DNA from: Megalobrama amblycephala
Taxonomy: Eukaryota > Chordata > Actinopteri > Cypriniformes > Xenocyprididae
Reading direction: 5' to 3'
Length of the DNA stretch: 64,000 bases
NCBI RefSeq assembly: GCF_018812025.1
Contig: NC_063061.1
Coordinates: 37,589,366-37,653,365 of the forward strand
In this document: positions 11,270 to 21,190 of the stretch, piece by piece
Position numbering within the stretch: position 1 is the first letter of the stretch
How the letters are laid out: every line of letters begins with the position of its first letter
The notes under the pieces: generated by a model
The model's input: only the letters and a program-made list of their open reading frames with translations
Told to the model about the DNA's origin: nothing
Databases searched by the model: none
Program-made: the position numbers and the translations under genes

Positions 11270-11365
11270 TGCGATCGAGATACACCAGGCAACAAGATCT
11301 GGGTTAATCGTGAAAAACGCACCCTATGCAGAACCGGTCTTAAAAGGGGCCTCACCGGAAAGTGA
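11270..11365 (+). pseudogene. Second, decayed copy of the provirus CxxC module
   Basis: A frame without ATG, starting C-D-R-D-T-P-G and containing I-W-V-N-R-E-K-R-T-L-C-R-T. It aligns with the third module at 11489 at both DNA and protein level, but the second and fourth cysteines are replaced (D/G positions), so the metal site looks lost. It is preceded by TTCAGGT, a possible splice acceptor. Confidence 0.4.
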
Positions 11366-11488
11366 ACCTCTTTGACAAGAGAAGTTGAGATGCCAATCAA
11401 CAGGATAGAATTGGCTTTAATAAATGTTATGTTTTTAAGAGACATGATTGTGGCATCTAAATTTTTAACTCCCTGAATTCAGGTCCAG

Positions 11489-11704
11489 TGTGGGGAATGC
11501 GAGCGAGGCACACCAGACTATGGGATTTGGGTTACTCGTGAAAAACGCATCCTCTGCGGAACCTGTTTGAGAGGAGGACCAGTTGGAAGGTGGTTCCTCA
11601 TTAATGGAGTGGTTAGGTTACCAATTGCAAAGGTAGATATAGATTTGTTATTTAAAATAAAAACAAAAGGTCGATTTTTAAGAAGTTCTTGGCTGGTATA
11701 CTGA
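11489..11704 (+). CDS. Third copy of the provirus CxxC module, cysteines intact
   Basis: An open frame of 71 codons without its own ATG, upstream of which lies CTGAATTCAG, a possible splice acceptor. It opens C-G-E-C, has 18 residues including I-W-V-T-R-E-K-R, then C-G-T-C, giving a CxxC...CxxC arrangement typical of a zinc knuckle or ribbon. It continues into a basic, hydrophobic tail. A spliced accessory protein is the likeliest explanation. No family recognised. Confidence 0.4.
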   Translation, partial: CGECERGTPDYGIWVTREKRILCGTCLRGGPVGRWFLINGVVRLPIAKVDIDLLFKIKTKGRFLRSSWLVY

Positions 11705-11737
11705 GATGAGACTCCACTGAAGCAAGGAATTGAAGTT

Positions 11738-11974
11738 GTGACTTACCAGATGTTAGGAAAATTGTATATTTTATTGAATAAACGTACAGGGGAAACTATA
11801 GTAATTCAAGAAAGAGAAGGAAATCATGGGGGGAAGATCACACTCCAAGGAGGGGGTGTCAAGAGAAATGGAGTGTTCTCTTCCAAACAATTTGATAAAG
11901 ATTTTAAAAGATATAATAAAAAGCAGAAAATTGCTAAACTTGAAGAATCTCTGGGGTCTATGAAGTTTTCATAA
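11738..11974 (+). CDS. Small frame that runs through the purine tract into the 3' LTR
   Basis: 78 codons starting 119 bases before the 3' LTR and ending 118 bases inside it. The purine tract is read as Q-G-G-G. A 3' accessory gene overlapping the LTR is a known arrangement in several retroviruses, but there is no similarity to claim here and the frame may be accidental. Confidence 0.3.
   Translation: MTYQMLGKLYILLNKRTGETIVIQEREGNHGGKITLQGGGVKRNGVFSSKQFDKDFKRYNKKQKIAKLEESLGSMKFS
11847..11856 (+). promoter_or_regulatory. Polypurine tract
   Basis: AAGGAGGGGG abuts the TG that opens the 3' LTR, as expected for the plus-strand primer of a retroelement. Confidence 0.85.
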
Positions 11975-13108
11975 ATGATACAAAAACACATGCTGTGAGC
12001 TTGAGTGAAATGTATACCACATCCTGTAAAGGTGCCAACTGTTGCATTATGTGTGTAGGTGAACATGGGTTCTGGGGGATAGAGATATTGTTGTGTGTAA
12101 CTGATAAGAATGAAGACAGTTAGGAAATAAATGTCTAGTAAGGTAGAAATCTGATAAAAATGTATAATAAAAAATGTGTGTATTGCTTAAGCCATTGACG
12201 CAAATAGGAAATGCATTGACGCAAGTGAAAAAAGGTGATAGACAAGTAACCTAGCAATCGACGCAAGTAGAAACCACATGTGCGTAAATGAAAAGATAAA
12301 GTGCGTCAAAAGAGAATATAAATATTGGGGCCTTTATAGCTCTCTGGTTAGTTGGAGTAGTAGTAGTAGTGTAATTTTGCTGAAGAAAGAAAGAGCATAC
12401 AAGCAAGCAGCAAGCGGAAGTCTTCACCAGATCACAACCCTCAGAAGATCAAAGAAGACACCTGATTTTCTTAGAGAAGAACATATACTGAATAGAGAAG
12501 AGGGTAAGCTTTAAAATGTAATTATTTATCTGGCCCATGGAACTTCCAGCTTAGCTGGCATAAAGTGGTGTATTTAGTTTTTGCTTTTGCAAGAAATAAT
12601 AAAATGAGAATGAGGACTGCCCTCAAACTCTGATAGTATTGTCTCAGTCTGTTTATTGTTGTAGAGTGAGAATCCATTTGGGGTATCAGAAGTTGACTGT
12701 CTGAAAAAGATAGATTTTTATAAAGATATCCCGACGGACTTTACAAAGTCAGTCAAGGTTGCCAACCAGTCGCAACAGAGTGGGCCATGGGAGTGCATTA
12801 GCAGGCATAGCTGTCCTCTAAGGGTGAAGAGCCAGCTGTGGTGCACTGAACGGAAGGCTAACCCACCCCACCCAGGTAGGCTTGGTTGATATCTGAACCA
12901 TAGACCTAGGAGGTACGGTAGTGATCAGAAGTAGACCCTGAGATAATATAATCTAAGAAGAAAATATTATATGCCTACCTGACTCCTCCTGAATCTATAA
13001 AGGTAAACCTTTTACAGGAGTTGAGTAATATGAATAGAGGAAGTGGCTCGTGAACAAGATAGTGTTACGTGGTCGCGGCAGAAACCACCCAGGGGGTGAC
13101 GCGGCACA
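11857..13108 (+). repeat. 3' LTR of the provirus
   Basis: Direct repeat of 5894-7170 with the same TG..CA ends, TATAAATA box and AATAAA signal. It is 25 bases shorter because it lacks two short duplications found in the 5' copy. Confidence 0.9.
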
Positions 13109-13112
13109 CAAG

Positions 13113-14949
13113 TACTCGATAAAACCCTTGGATAAGAGGAGAACACACTGTGCCACGAAACTCTATGAGAGGCCTGACCTAGGGCCTACTCTTACAGAGG
13201 TGGGCATGGCCGATGGCGGTGTGAGTCAGCAAACAAGACTCAACCTTGGAAATGATTCTAAATATAACCAACCCAGCTGGGCCAACATAGAAAACTGAAA
13301 AGGAGGCCTGGTAGGGCCTACTACTTTTAGCACCATGAGGTGCCAGCCAGTGGTCATATATAGGGTCCAAGCTCAAAGGGGACCAGCTCTAGACCCAACA
13401 AGCTAATCGTGGGTAACTAGCTACACAACCAGAGCTAAGCCTACACATTCCAACAGGCAATATACATAGTACACATAAACATGCTCTCGTGGTCTAAGGG
13501 AGGCCCACAAGGCCTACCACCTCAAACAAACATGAGCATAAGCCTGAGGCAGTGCTAAGATACGTGAGCAAACTCGTGATCGTAAACAAACAGCACCCGA
13601 GAAACAAGCTGTACAAGAAAGAGGCTACCCATAAAGAGCCAACAATCTAACAGCATATGTAAACATCTGCTGTGGTCATGATCGACTGGGAGCTAACAGA
13701 GATCATACTATTCTAACAAGAATAAGAATCTCTACACTCAACCTGAGTGTGCAATCCAACAGGTGATGCACTCAGTGAAACACAAACCCTAACCGGGGAG
13801 TACAAAATAACACCACGCTCATAGATAGAGGCTAACCACAGCCTGCTATCACAGAAACAGGCACTAACCTGTGGCAGCACTAGAGTAAGCTGACATATAT
13901 GAAAGTATGTAGGGCTAAAGCTTAGAACCCAAAGCAAGTGCAAATGCTTTGTAATACATGCCATCCAAACAGGATAAATGTTTTCACAAAACAGATCTGA
14001 GATCTGTATTGAACCCTTGAGACCGAAAGCTAAAAACATTTAGCACTGTATGCTCAAACTTGAATATAATTCAAGGGGCTCATATGAAGACATTATAAGC
14101 ATGACAAAACTTCTAAAAAGTGGGGCCTAGCAGCACTGCATAACTTATCTTCTCAAAGATAAGTGCCTACCACCTGGGAAAAACAGCACCAGGAAGGCTA
14201 ATAACAGCCTATAACCATAGCTGTTAACCTCAGCCATAGCACCTCCTCCCGTTTGTCTGGCTCAGATCCAAATCTGAACAGCTAGGGGGTTTTCCATGCC
14301 CTCCTGATCTCAAACGTGGAGATCAGGAAAGAATGAATATCTATGGGAGCCGCAATATTCATGGATAGAAAGGAACCGTTTGTCGAGCCATCTGCGCGCG
14401 ACTCCCTTTCTAAATGAGCTCTCACGGCAGCTGCAGCCTGCCGAAAAGCGTGTCCCAAAAACACAACAGCTCCACATACCCAGCAGCCAGAAGAGCGCTC
14501 GCTATCGTACGCGATGATGTCAAACACGGACGTCACCGTCATTCAGCCACTCATCCTCGTCAGCCCCGGGTAAGCCGAGAGAGAATACAATTCTCTCAAA
14601 CTTCCCAACAAGCTCACCTGCGAGCCCTATGATTGCAGTCGGCGTATTGCCTCAGCACACACGGGGCTAGAATCACCAGGCACAGATGCAGACACCTCCT
14701 CCCTCGGGAAGAGTGTCAAACGAGAACGAAGCGTCCCGATAGGAGAGACGCTCACAGTGAACAATAGACAAACACACAGACGGCACCCTCAATCACCGTC
14801 TATGTGTGCTCCTCTCCAGACAGACAAACGCCAAAAACATGTAAATCAAGTGTCAAAAACCTGGGACACGGATGAACACATTCTCCTGAATGTTTGCAAG
14901 GCATATATGGAATAATTTCTTACCGGTGTTGAAAACAATGGCATAGACA
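13113..14949. repeat. Right interior of the large inverted-end repeat
   Basis: Continues the repeat interrupted by the provirus. Two more degenerate units of the GGAGGCC..GGCCTAC core lie near 13301 and 13500. A less AT-rich part at 14280-14800 contains open frames on both strands, but none has recognisable protein features. No transposase or other gene is supported. Confidence 0.5.
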
Positions 14950-15154
14950 GAACAGTCCCGAAAGACGAGAAGATGTCGACTGCTTCCTCAGGCGCTCCCT
15001 TTATACTTCCAGGTTCGTGCTATGATGACGTCATAGGCTGTCGCCGGAAAATAGGATTGGAGTGGTGTGATTCTTTGGCATTCGGACACCTGTCACGAGT
15101 GACGGTTCCCCATATGCGATAAACGCAGAGTTGAAGTTCCCTTTCGAAAGGGAA
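14950..15154 (-). repeat. Right inverted end of the large repeat
   Basis: About 200 bases that are the near-complement of 3813-4030 (shared: AAGCAGTCGAC, the CCTGGAAGTATAAAGGG region, the TATGACGTCATCATAG palindrome-like block, CATATGGGGAACCGTCACTC). It ends in TTCCCTTTCGAAAGGGAA, which also opens the left interior at 4119. The whole 3.8-15.15-kb block is therefore one element or a composite of related ones. Confidence 0.65.
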
Positions 15155-15188
15155 ACAAGATTTTTCATGATCCAATCAATTCCCAAAG

Positions 15189-16462
15189 TGTAAAATCAAG
15201 TCCTTTCTTTTTTTTCTTCACATGACAGAAGTTTTATGTTGACTATAAATGACATTAGCATTCCTTTGAGCATGGAAAGATGCGTTTGACGCATGCACAC
15301 GTGCACGGTCATAACAATACTCCAACATTGGAGTGGTGTTTATTGCAGGTTTGAAAAAACCCTGTCTCTCTCTCTCCATACTGTACACCCATCAACACCT
15401 CCAGCACTTCAGGTCTGTGAAAAGGATGTGTGCCGGGTCTTCCAGAAACAGAACACAAGAAAAGCACCAGGCCCAGATGGCGTTACACCAGCCTGTCTGA
15501 AATCCTGTGCCACAAATCATCAACAGATCACTGGAGCTGTGCAACATTCCTTCCTGCTTCAAATGCTCCACCATCATCCCAATTCCAAAGAAACACAAAA
15601 TCACAGGACTGGATGACTACAGGCCTGTTGCCTTAACATCTGTGGTCATGAAGTCATTTGAAAGACTGGTGCTGGCCTGCCTGAAGGACATCACTGGACC
15701 CTCACTGGACGACTCCCTGAAGTTTGTTTATCGAGGTCAGTGGATGATTCAGTCAAAATGAGACTGCATTATATCTTACAACATCTCGACAGAGCACTGA
15801 ACACCAGAACGGGTAGGCATAAGAACAGTTTCTTCCTCGTATGTTTGTAGTGGTTTGATTTGGTGATTACTTTTGCTTTGGAGTTTGGAGTGAAATTCTG
15901 TTTGTCTTTAAATCTAGATTAAAGACGCATCTCTTTAGCCAAGCGTTCACATAATGCATCTCATATCAGATCAATTGCTCATGATTATCTTTGCTTAATG
16001 TTATGAACAGCAGCTATGCTAATTATTCTCCATTTGCTTTTCTGTTTTATCTCGGGACGCCCGTCCTTAGGTGACTAGAGAGGACATCAGCTTCAGTTTT
16101 GATCCAGCCTCTTATGAACACTTCAGATGACCAACACATGTGAAGAGACTCCTGTGAGGACTTCAGATGAAGCAACATCTGGATCAACATGCACATTCCC
16201 AAATTTCTATATCCTAATTATTGTTAACATGTAATCATTAATCTGCTAACAGTGATTGTAAATTAAATTGCCTAAATTATTATATTGTTAGCTAACTGCA
16301 TGATTATATATGTACATTTCTGAAACCACATACATTGAACAGTCACCTCTGATAACAGATTACTGTAAATTGTAATGTTGACATTCATTCTCTGTAAGAA
16401 GAATGCATTGAAACGATATCTATTGTGAAAAACGTTATACAAATAAATGTGAATTAAATAGT
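15189..16462 (+). pseudogene. LINE remnant A (non-LTR reverse transcriptase fragment plus 3' tail)
   Basis: Contains fragments of a jockey/Rex-type reverse transcriptase: K-A-P-G-P-D-G-V near 15465, then in another phase a stretch with S-T-I-I-P-I-P-K-K and D-D-Y-R-P-V-A-L-T-S (15507-15730), ending F-V-Y-R. The next bases read on in a third phase. The catalytic core is deleted and the sequence passes straight into a 3' tail that ends with TATACAAATAAATGTGAATT, the type of end seen on fish LINEs. Related copies lie at 25.65, 36.13 and 62.2 kb. This copy keeps a segment after GCCCAGATG that copies B and C have lost. Confidence 0.8.
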
Positions 16463-17451
16463 TTTATTTGTGATTGAGTGTAGAGCAATTGCCATTGGAT
16501 ATGATTGTTATCTTTAGTGGTTACAATTGTTTGATTTTGCTTGTTTTGTTTCTTTGCCATTTCTGATTACCCGTTGTGCAACTTTTGAATGTTTTCTAAT
16601 AAACTTTGTTGTACATTTGCAATAAACACACTGTGGTGGTTGCTCTCTTGAGTTCTCATCTCTTGCGAGATGATGGGGTTACAAATCATTTTTTAGGCAT
16701 TTTACCAAGAAAAACAGTTTTCAAGGACACTGACGGTTAAAACGTATATTTTATTGGATCAGTGTTTATATTTTTGTGTGTTCACGTACAGGTCATTGAT
16801 GTGCTCTCGGTGCTCCTGGCCTGCTCGTTTGGGTAGAACCAGGACCAGGATATCACAATACTGATAAACTATAAATGTAGTCTGAAGATGTTTTGATCGG
16901 CTCAAAAAATGATCAGAAAAAAGAATCCTTAGAGCGGTTTTACTGACCCCGGGGTTGGTTTTAGTTTAGAAACCAAACAGAATTCATTTAAAGTGGCTTT
17001 AATTGTTAATATTTTCTTGTTTCTTGACTATTCTTGTGTAAGACTGTCCTTGTGTAACTTCTTTTCGTTATGTTATCTGCACATCATGGACACACCTAGA
17101 CAAAACCAGAACTAGGCTTTATACACTCTCGCAAACAGGAACTCAAGACACGAATGCATTTCGAACATCTGCCCTCTCTTACTTGTTATTATATTTCTTA
17201 ATATGCCATATATGGTATGGGTTGATCTTTGAGTACTACGATTGGACGGCCTGGACATCGTGGATGATTTTGCTAAATCTTGTGTATAAATATGAGGCTT
17301 CTTCCTTAACTTGAGAATGTTATGGTACACCGTCTCTGTGTCTGCTTGATCAACTGATGATTGATAGCTTTGAGGCTGCAGATAGTCTACCTGAAAATTA
17401 ATCTAACAATCAGTATTTTTTTTTTTTATCGGTCAGGTCAGTGCTGTAGCA
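16463..17451 (+). promoter_or_regulatory. Upstream region of VMO1-A
   Basis: Nearly the same sequence precedes VMO1-B and C, and starts again at 63686. It holds two TATA-like boxes, TATAAAT at 16870-16876 and TATAAATA at 17285-17292, the second about 165 bases before the ATG. A T-rich run followed by CGGTCAG (about 17420-17438) just before the ATG looks like a splice acceptor, so a non-coding first exon is likely. Confidence 0.45.
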
Positions 17452-18637
17452 ATGCGTCGCCTCCTTTCCATGTTTTTACTGCTAGCCATTATTGGGCAGC
17501 ATGTGAGCGTTCAGTCCACAGTAAGACCATATGAGCGGAGCACACACATACGTTACAAATCAGTGTTATCAGTGTTACCGTGTCTCGGAAGTCCTGGGGG
17601 TCGTGGGGGACAGGACATGTGTCAAGGGGAATGTATGCCGCAGGATTCAGTCTGAGGGTAAGTTGGGCATTGATTTTATTTTGCTAATACACTGGTGGAT
17701 TAGTGCTTCAGAGCCTCAAAGGTTCAAAACTGTTCAGTTGTTGTTAGTCATTTAATCTCCAGGGAACTGCACCTGTTTAAGATTTTTTTTAAGGGTCTGT
17801 ATAATACTAAAGAACATAAAGATAAACGTTACTATGGGTTGGGTTAGCGTCAGCTCTTTTAAATGGATGATTGTTTTTAATGTTGTTTTAAGGTGGAAGA
17901 ATCATCTTATATTATGAATGATGATACATCACTCAATGGGATTCGTCTTCACTGTGTCTATCCATCCAAAGGCTCACATGAGCTCTATGAAACAATTGAG
18001 TCCGACGTAGGAAAGTAATGGGCTCAGATTATATCGAATTCTTACATGAAGTGTTTATTCTACATAAATAAATGGAGGATTTTCTTGAAAATAATAATGA
18101 ATTTTCTCAAGAAACCTCTGTCTTTTCTTCAGCTGGGGTGAATGGAAAGATATCAAGTGGTGTCCTTCTGGATTCTTAAAAGCTTTCCAGCTGAGAGTCG
18201 AATCTTCCCTAGGAGTTGGTGATGATACGGCCGCAAACAACATCAGGTGAGAATGTGCTGCTGTAAGTCATGCTGGATTTATTTTGCCATTTAAAGGGTT
18301 AGTTCACACAAAAATGAAAATAATGTCATTAATTACTCACTCTCATGTCGTTCCACACCTGTAAGACCTTCGTTTATCTTCGGAACACAATTTAAGATAT
18401 TTTTGTTGAAATCCGATGGCTCCGTGAGGCCTGCACAGCCAACAATGACATTTCCTCTCTCAAGATCCATTAATGTACTAAAAACATATTTAAATCAGTT
18501 CATGTGAGTACAGTGGTTCAATATTAACATTATAAAGTGACAAGAATATTTTTGGTGCACCAAAAAAACAAAATAACGTCTGTTACAGCCACTGCCATAA
18601 CACAAGAGAGGGATAAGACAACGGCTCGGTCAAATCG

Positions 18638-18903
18638 GTCAGCTACCGCATTTGTCTCCAGCTGAGAAAGCTGATGTTATGGAATTGGTGAGTACGTTTT
18701 CAGTGTTGTTCAGCAACATTCCCGGCCAGACGTCAGTTATCGAGCATGATATTGATGTGGGTTTTACGCCACCTATAAAACAGCATCCATATCGTGTTCG
18801 ATAACTGACGTCTGGCCGGGAATGTTGCTGAACAACACTGAAAACGTACTCACCAATTCCATAACATCAGCTTTCTCAGCTGGAGACAAATGCGGTAGCT
18901 GAC
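18638..18903. repeat. 106-bp perfect inverted repeat around a 54-bp spacer
   Basis: Arms 18638-18743 and 18798-18903 are exact complements as far as read by eye. Both arms encode the same piece, the start of a gypsy-type reverse transcriptase domain (S-P-A-E-K-A-D-V-M and V-I-E-H-D), once per strand. On the + strand the coding sense continues through the spacer (P-P-I-K-Q-H-P-Y-R-V) before hitting the arm. The same structure is in copy B at 29113-29378. Confidence 0.85.
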
Positions 18904-20250
18904 TGGACAAAGTTAAGAGCATCTCTGAATTGTTCAACCTACCCTGAACTATACACCTTGATGGTCCTTCGTCTGCCTCATCCATCCGTTCAGATGCGAG
19001 CAGCCCGACAGCAGATATTTCACACTCTGAAACGCAAGGTAGACCACTCTTTGGATTTTTGGCACCCGAATTTCTCTCGTAATAGGCTTTAATCATGTTC
19101 ACATGGCATACTCGAGAACTCTGACGGCGGTCAGGAGTAAGAATGACATAGTCTCGATCTGACAACTTCTTTTTAATCACATAAGGGCCAGTATAACGAG
19201 CTTGCAATAACCCACCAAGTACTGGTAACAAAACCAAAACTTTGCCACCGGGGCTAAAACTCCGTTCTCTGGCTTTCTTATCAAACCGAGTTTTCATTTT
19301 CTCTTGCGCCTTCTCAAGATTTTGCTTGGCCAATTCACGGACTTGGTATAAACGTGTATAAAATTGTGAAACGTACTCAGGAAGAGTGCTGCTTTTTGGA
19401 TAAGAAAGCCATTTTTCTTTTAGTACGGCCAAAGGACCGCGCGGATTGTGGCCAAAAACCAGTTCTGCAGGGCTAAACCCAAGTGATTCTTGTACCACCT
19501 CTCGTGAAGCAAAAAGCAACCAAGGAATTCCCTCTTCCCAGTCCCTCTCAAGCTCAAAACAGTAAGAGCGCAGCATAGACTTCAGGGTCTGGTGAAACCT
19601 CTCCAGTGCACCCTGGCTCTCAGGATGATAGGCGGCAGAGACGTTATGCTTAATATCACGTCGCTTAAGCACTTGAGAGAACGTACGAGACATAAAATTT
19701 GTTCCCCGGGCACTTTGTATCACTCTTGGTAAACTGAAAACTGAGAAAAACTTGATGAGTGCCTTAGTGATGGCTCTAGCAGTGACAGAACGCAAAGGAA
19801 CCGCCTCAGGGAAACGCATAGTCACGCACATAATAGTTAATAGGTACGTGTACCCAGACTTTGAATGCGGAAAAGGTCCAACACAGTCAATTATTACGTG
19901 CTCAAACGGCTCCGAAACCATGGGAATTGGATAAAGCAGTGCAGGCTGAATTATTTGGTTGGGCACTCATGACAAGTCTGACAAAAACGTGAAACATCTC
20001 TTTTTAAGCCGGGCCAATAAAAATTCAGCAAAATCCGGTCATATGTTTTTGCGACACCTAAATGACCAGCCAAACTGTTATGTGCAACGCTTAAAATCAT
20101 GTCACGATAAACTACTGGAACTACAATTTGCATGACTGTATTCCAGTCATCAGGAGATTTAGGAGACACCCATTTGCTCACTAAGATCTCATTTTTGAGA
20201 AAATATGCCTGGGACACCGACTGGTTGAACCAATTCAAACAATGGGGCAA
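18773..20250 (-). pseudogene. Gmr1-like retroelement integrase (zinc domain, core, C-terminal domain)
   Basis: The first part (20250-19951) holds the H-H-C-C zinc domain: A-H-N-S-L-A-G-H-L-G ... C-Q-T-C-H-E-C. A frameshift near 19960 moves to the phase open from 19966 to 18773; this phase starts at GTG, not ATG. It carries the core with D in I-I-D-C-V-G-P and E in A-L-E-R-F-H. The expected second aspartate is alanine (I-Q-S-A-R-G-T-N-F), so catalysis would be lost. After it comes the G-P-Y type C-terminal domain (Y-T-G-P-Y-V-I), then the first residues of reverse transcriptase, ending in the hairpin. Protease lies directly upstream with no RT between them. Confidence 0.85.
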
Positions 20251-20705
20251 GAGTTAAATCTGACCTTTGGGCAGCAATTAATTTATCTGGACACAGAGAC
20301 AAATCAACATGATCTTTACCAGCACCATTCTCAGCACTCACGGGAATCCGATCTGCTTTTTCCTGTGGAGAAACAGAGAGCATCAGGATTTGCAATGAGC
20401 GTGTCGCATAAATCCACTTCATCTGAAATGAAACGATCAACTTGGCCATAGAGCGGAACGGACTGGCCCCCGTATCCCGAAGAATACGAACAGGTACAGG
20501 CTTACACAAACTGGGAATAAACAGTTCCACAATGCAGGAAAGGTCCATAACCAGTTTTAGTGAGACGGGCATCACCATCAGACTCGGGCGTAATGCAGTC
20601 AAATTTCGAACTGGAATCAACGGAGATCAAACCAACAGATTTTGTAGAACAGGGCAGTTTGCAATTAAATGACCAGAGGCCTTACAATAAAAGCAAACCC
20701 TATCA
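20189..20705 (-). pseudogene. Gmr1-like protease and gag zinc knuckle
   Basis: On the minus strand a C-F-Y-C-K-A-S-G-H-L-I-A-N-C zinc knuckle (C-x2-C-x4-H-x4-C, about 20700-20655) is followed by a frame containing R-I-L-R-D-T-G-A-S, the D-T-G of an aspartic protease (about 20480). The same region leads straight into the integrase zinc domain. Stops and shifts separate the parts. Confidence 0.75.
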
Positions 20706-20928
20706 CCAGTCGAAACAGTAGGCTTACCATTAAACGATTTGCGAGGCGGAACAGGTGGATCAACAGGAACTTTATCTCGTGATTTTTGAACGTCCTTGAA
20801 TGTGACTTTATGCGTTAAAACGAAGTAATCGGCCAGAGTAGCAGCCTTGTGGAGCGTGTCTGCTTTCTGTTCGTTTACTTAAGTAGCAAGGGCGGAAGGA
20901 ACACAACTCTTAAATTCTTCCATAAGGA

Positions 20929-21190
20929 TTAATTGTCTAACCTGCTCTCTGCTCTCGGCTTTTTTGAGACGCACACCAACAAATCAAATAAAATCAGTTC
21001 CTTTGAGTCACGCGCAAACTCAACATAAGTCTGATTCGGAAGTTTCACGTGTTGTCTAAATCTCTGTCTATATGCCTCTGGGACCAAAACTCGTAGGCTT
21101 TTAAGGATAGCTTCGGAGCGATATAACAATCGTATAATCAGATTCAGATTCTTCGAAGCATATACCTTGCTGAATTCATAACGTCTGAAC
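20929..21190 (-). pseudogene. Gmr1-like gag capsid fragment, SCAN-like
   Basis: The fragment reads V-P-E-A-Y-R-Q-R-F-R followed by Y-V-E-F-A-R. The longer, cleaner version in copy B shows A-A-I-L-K-A-Y-E-L-V-P before it. This pattern resembles the capsid C-terminal domain of Gmr1-like elements, the proposed ancestor of the vertebrate SCAN domain. In this copy several small indels relative to copy B scramble both flanks. Confidence 0.65.

Larger units (their letters stand above)
5894..13108 (+). mobile_element. Defective endogenous retrovirus-like provirus with paired LTRs
   Basis: A 7.2-kb element bounded by LTRs of 1277 and 1252 bp, each starting TGTCAAGAG and ending GCGGCACA, with the 4-bp target duplication CAAG at 5890-5893 and 13109-13112. 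A primer-binding site follows the 5' LTR and a purine tract precedes the 3' LTR. The coding strand is strongly A-rich. Most of gag, protease and reverse transcriptase is missing: only a short 5' frame and an RNase H-integrase frame remain, followed by small frames not recognised. By eye the LTRs differ by about 16 substitutions plus a few short indels. The lysine-type primer site, long LTRs and 4-bp duplication fit spuma-like or lentivirus-like elements better than typical gypsy, but the class is not settled. Confidence 0.88.

Noticed and set aside
14282..14632. Overlapping open frames on both strands inside the large repeat
   Set aside because: GC-rich stretch favours chance frames on both strands; no motif recognised and only part of a repeat.
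17112..17330. 72-77-codon minus-strand frame conserved before VMO1-A, B and C
   Set aside because: Its conservation follows from the duplicated upstream region; it lies over the proximal TATA box and ends variably between copies.
18055..18243. Minus-strand frame of 62 codons repeated at 28530, 52597 and 57903
   Set aside because: It is the complement of VMO1 exon 3 and is conserved because the exon is.
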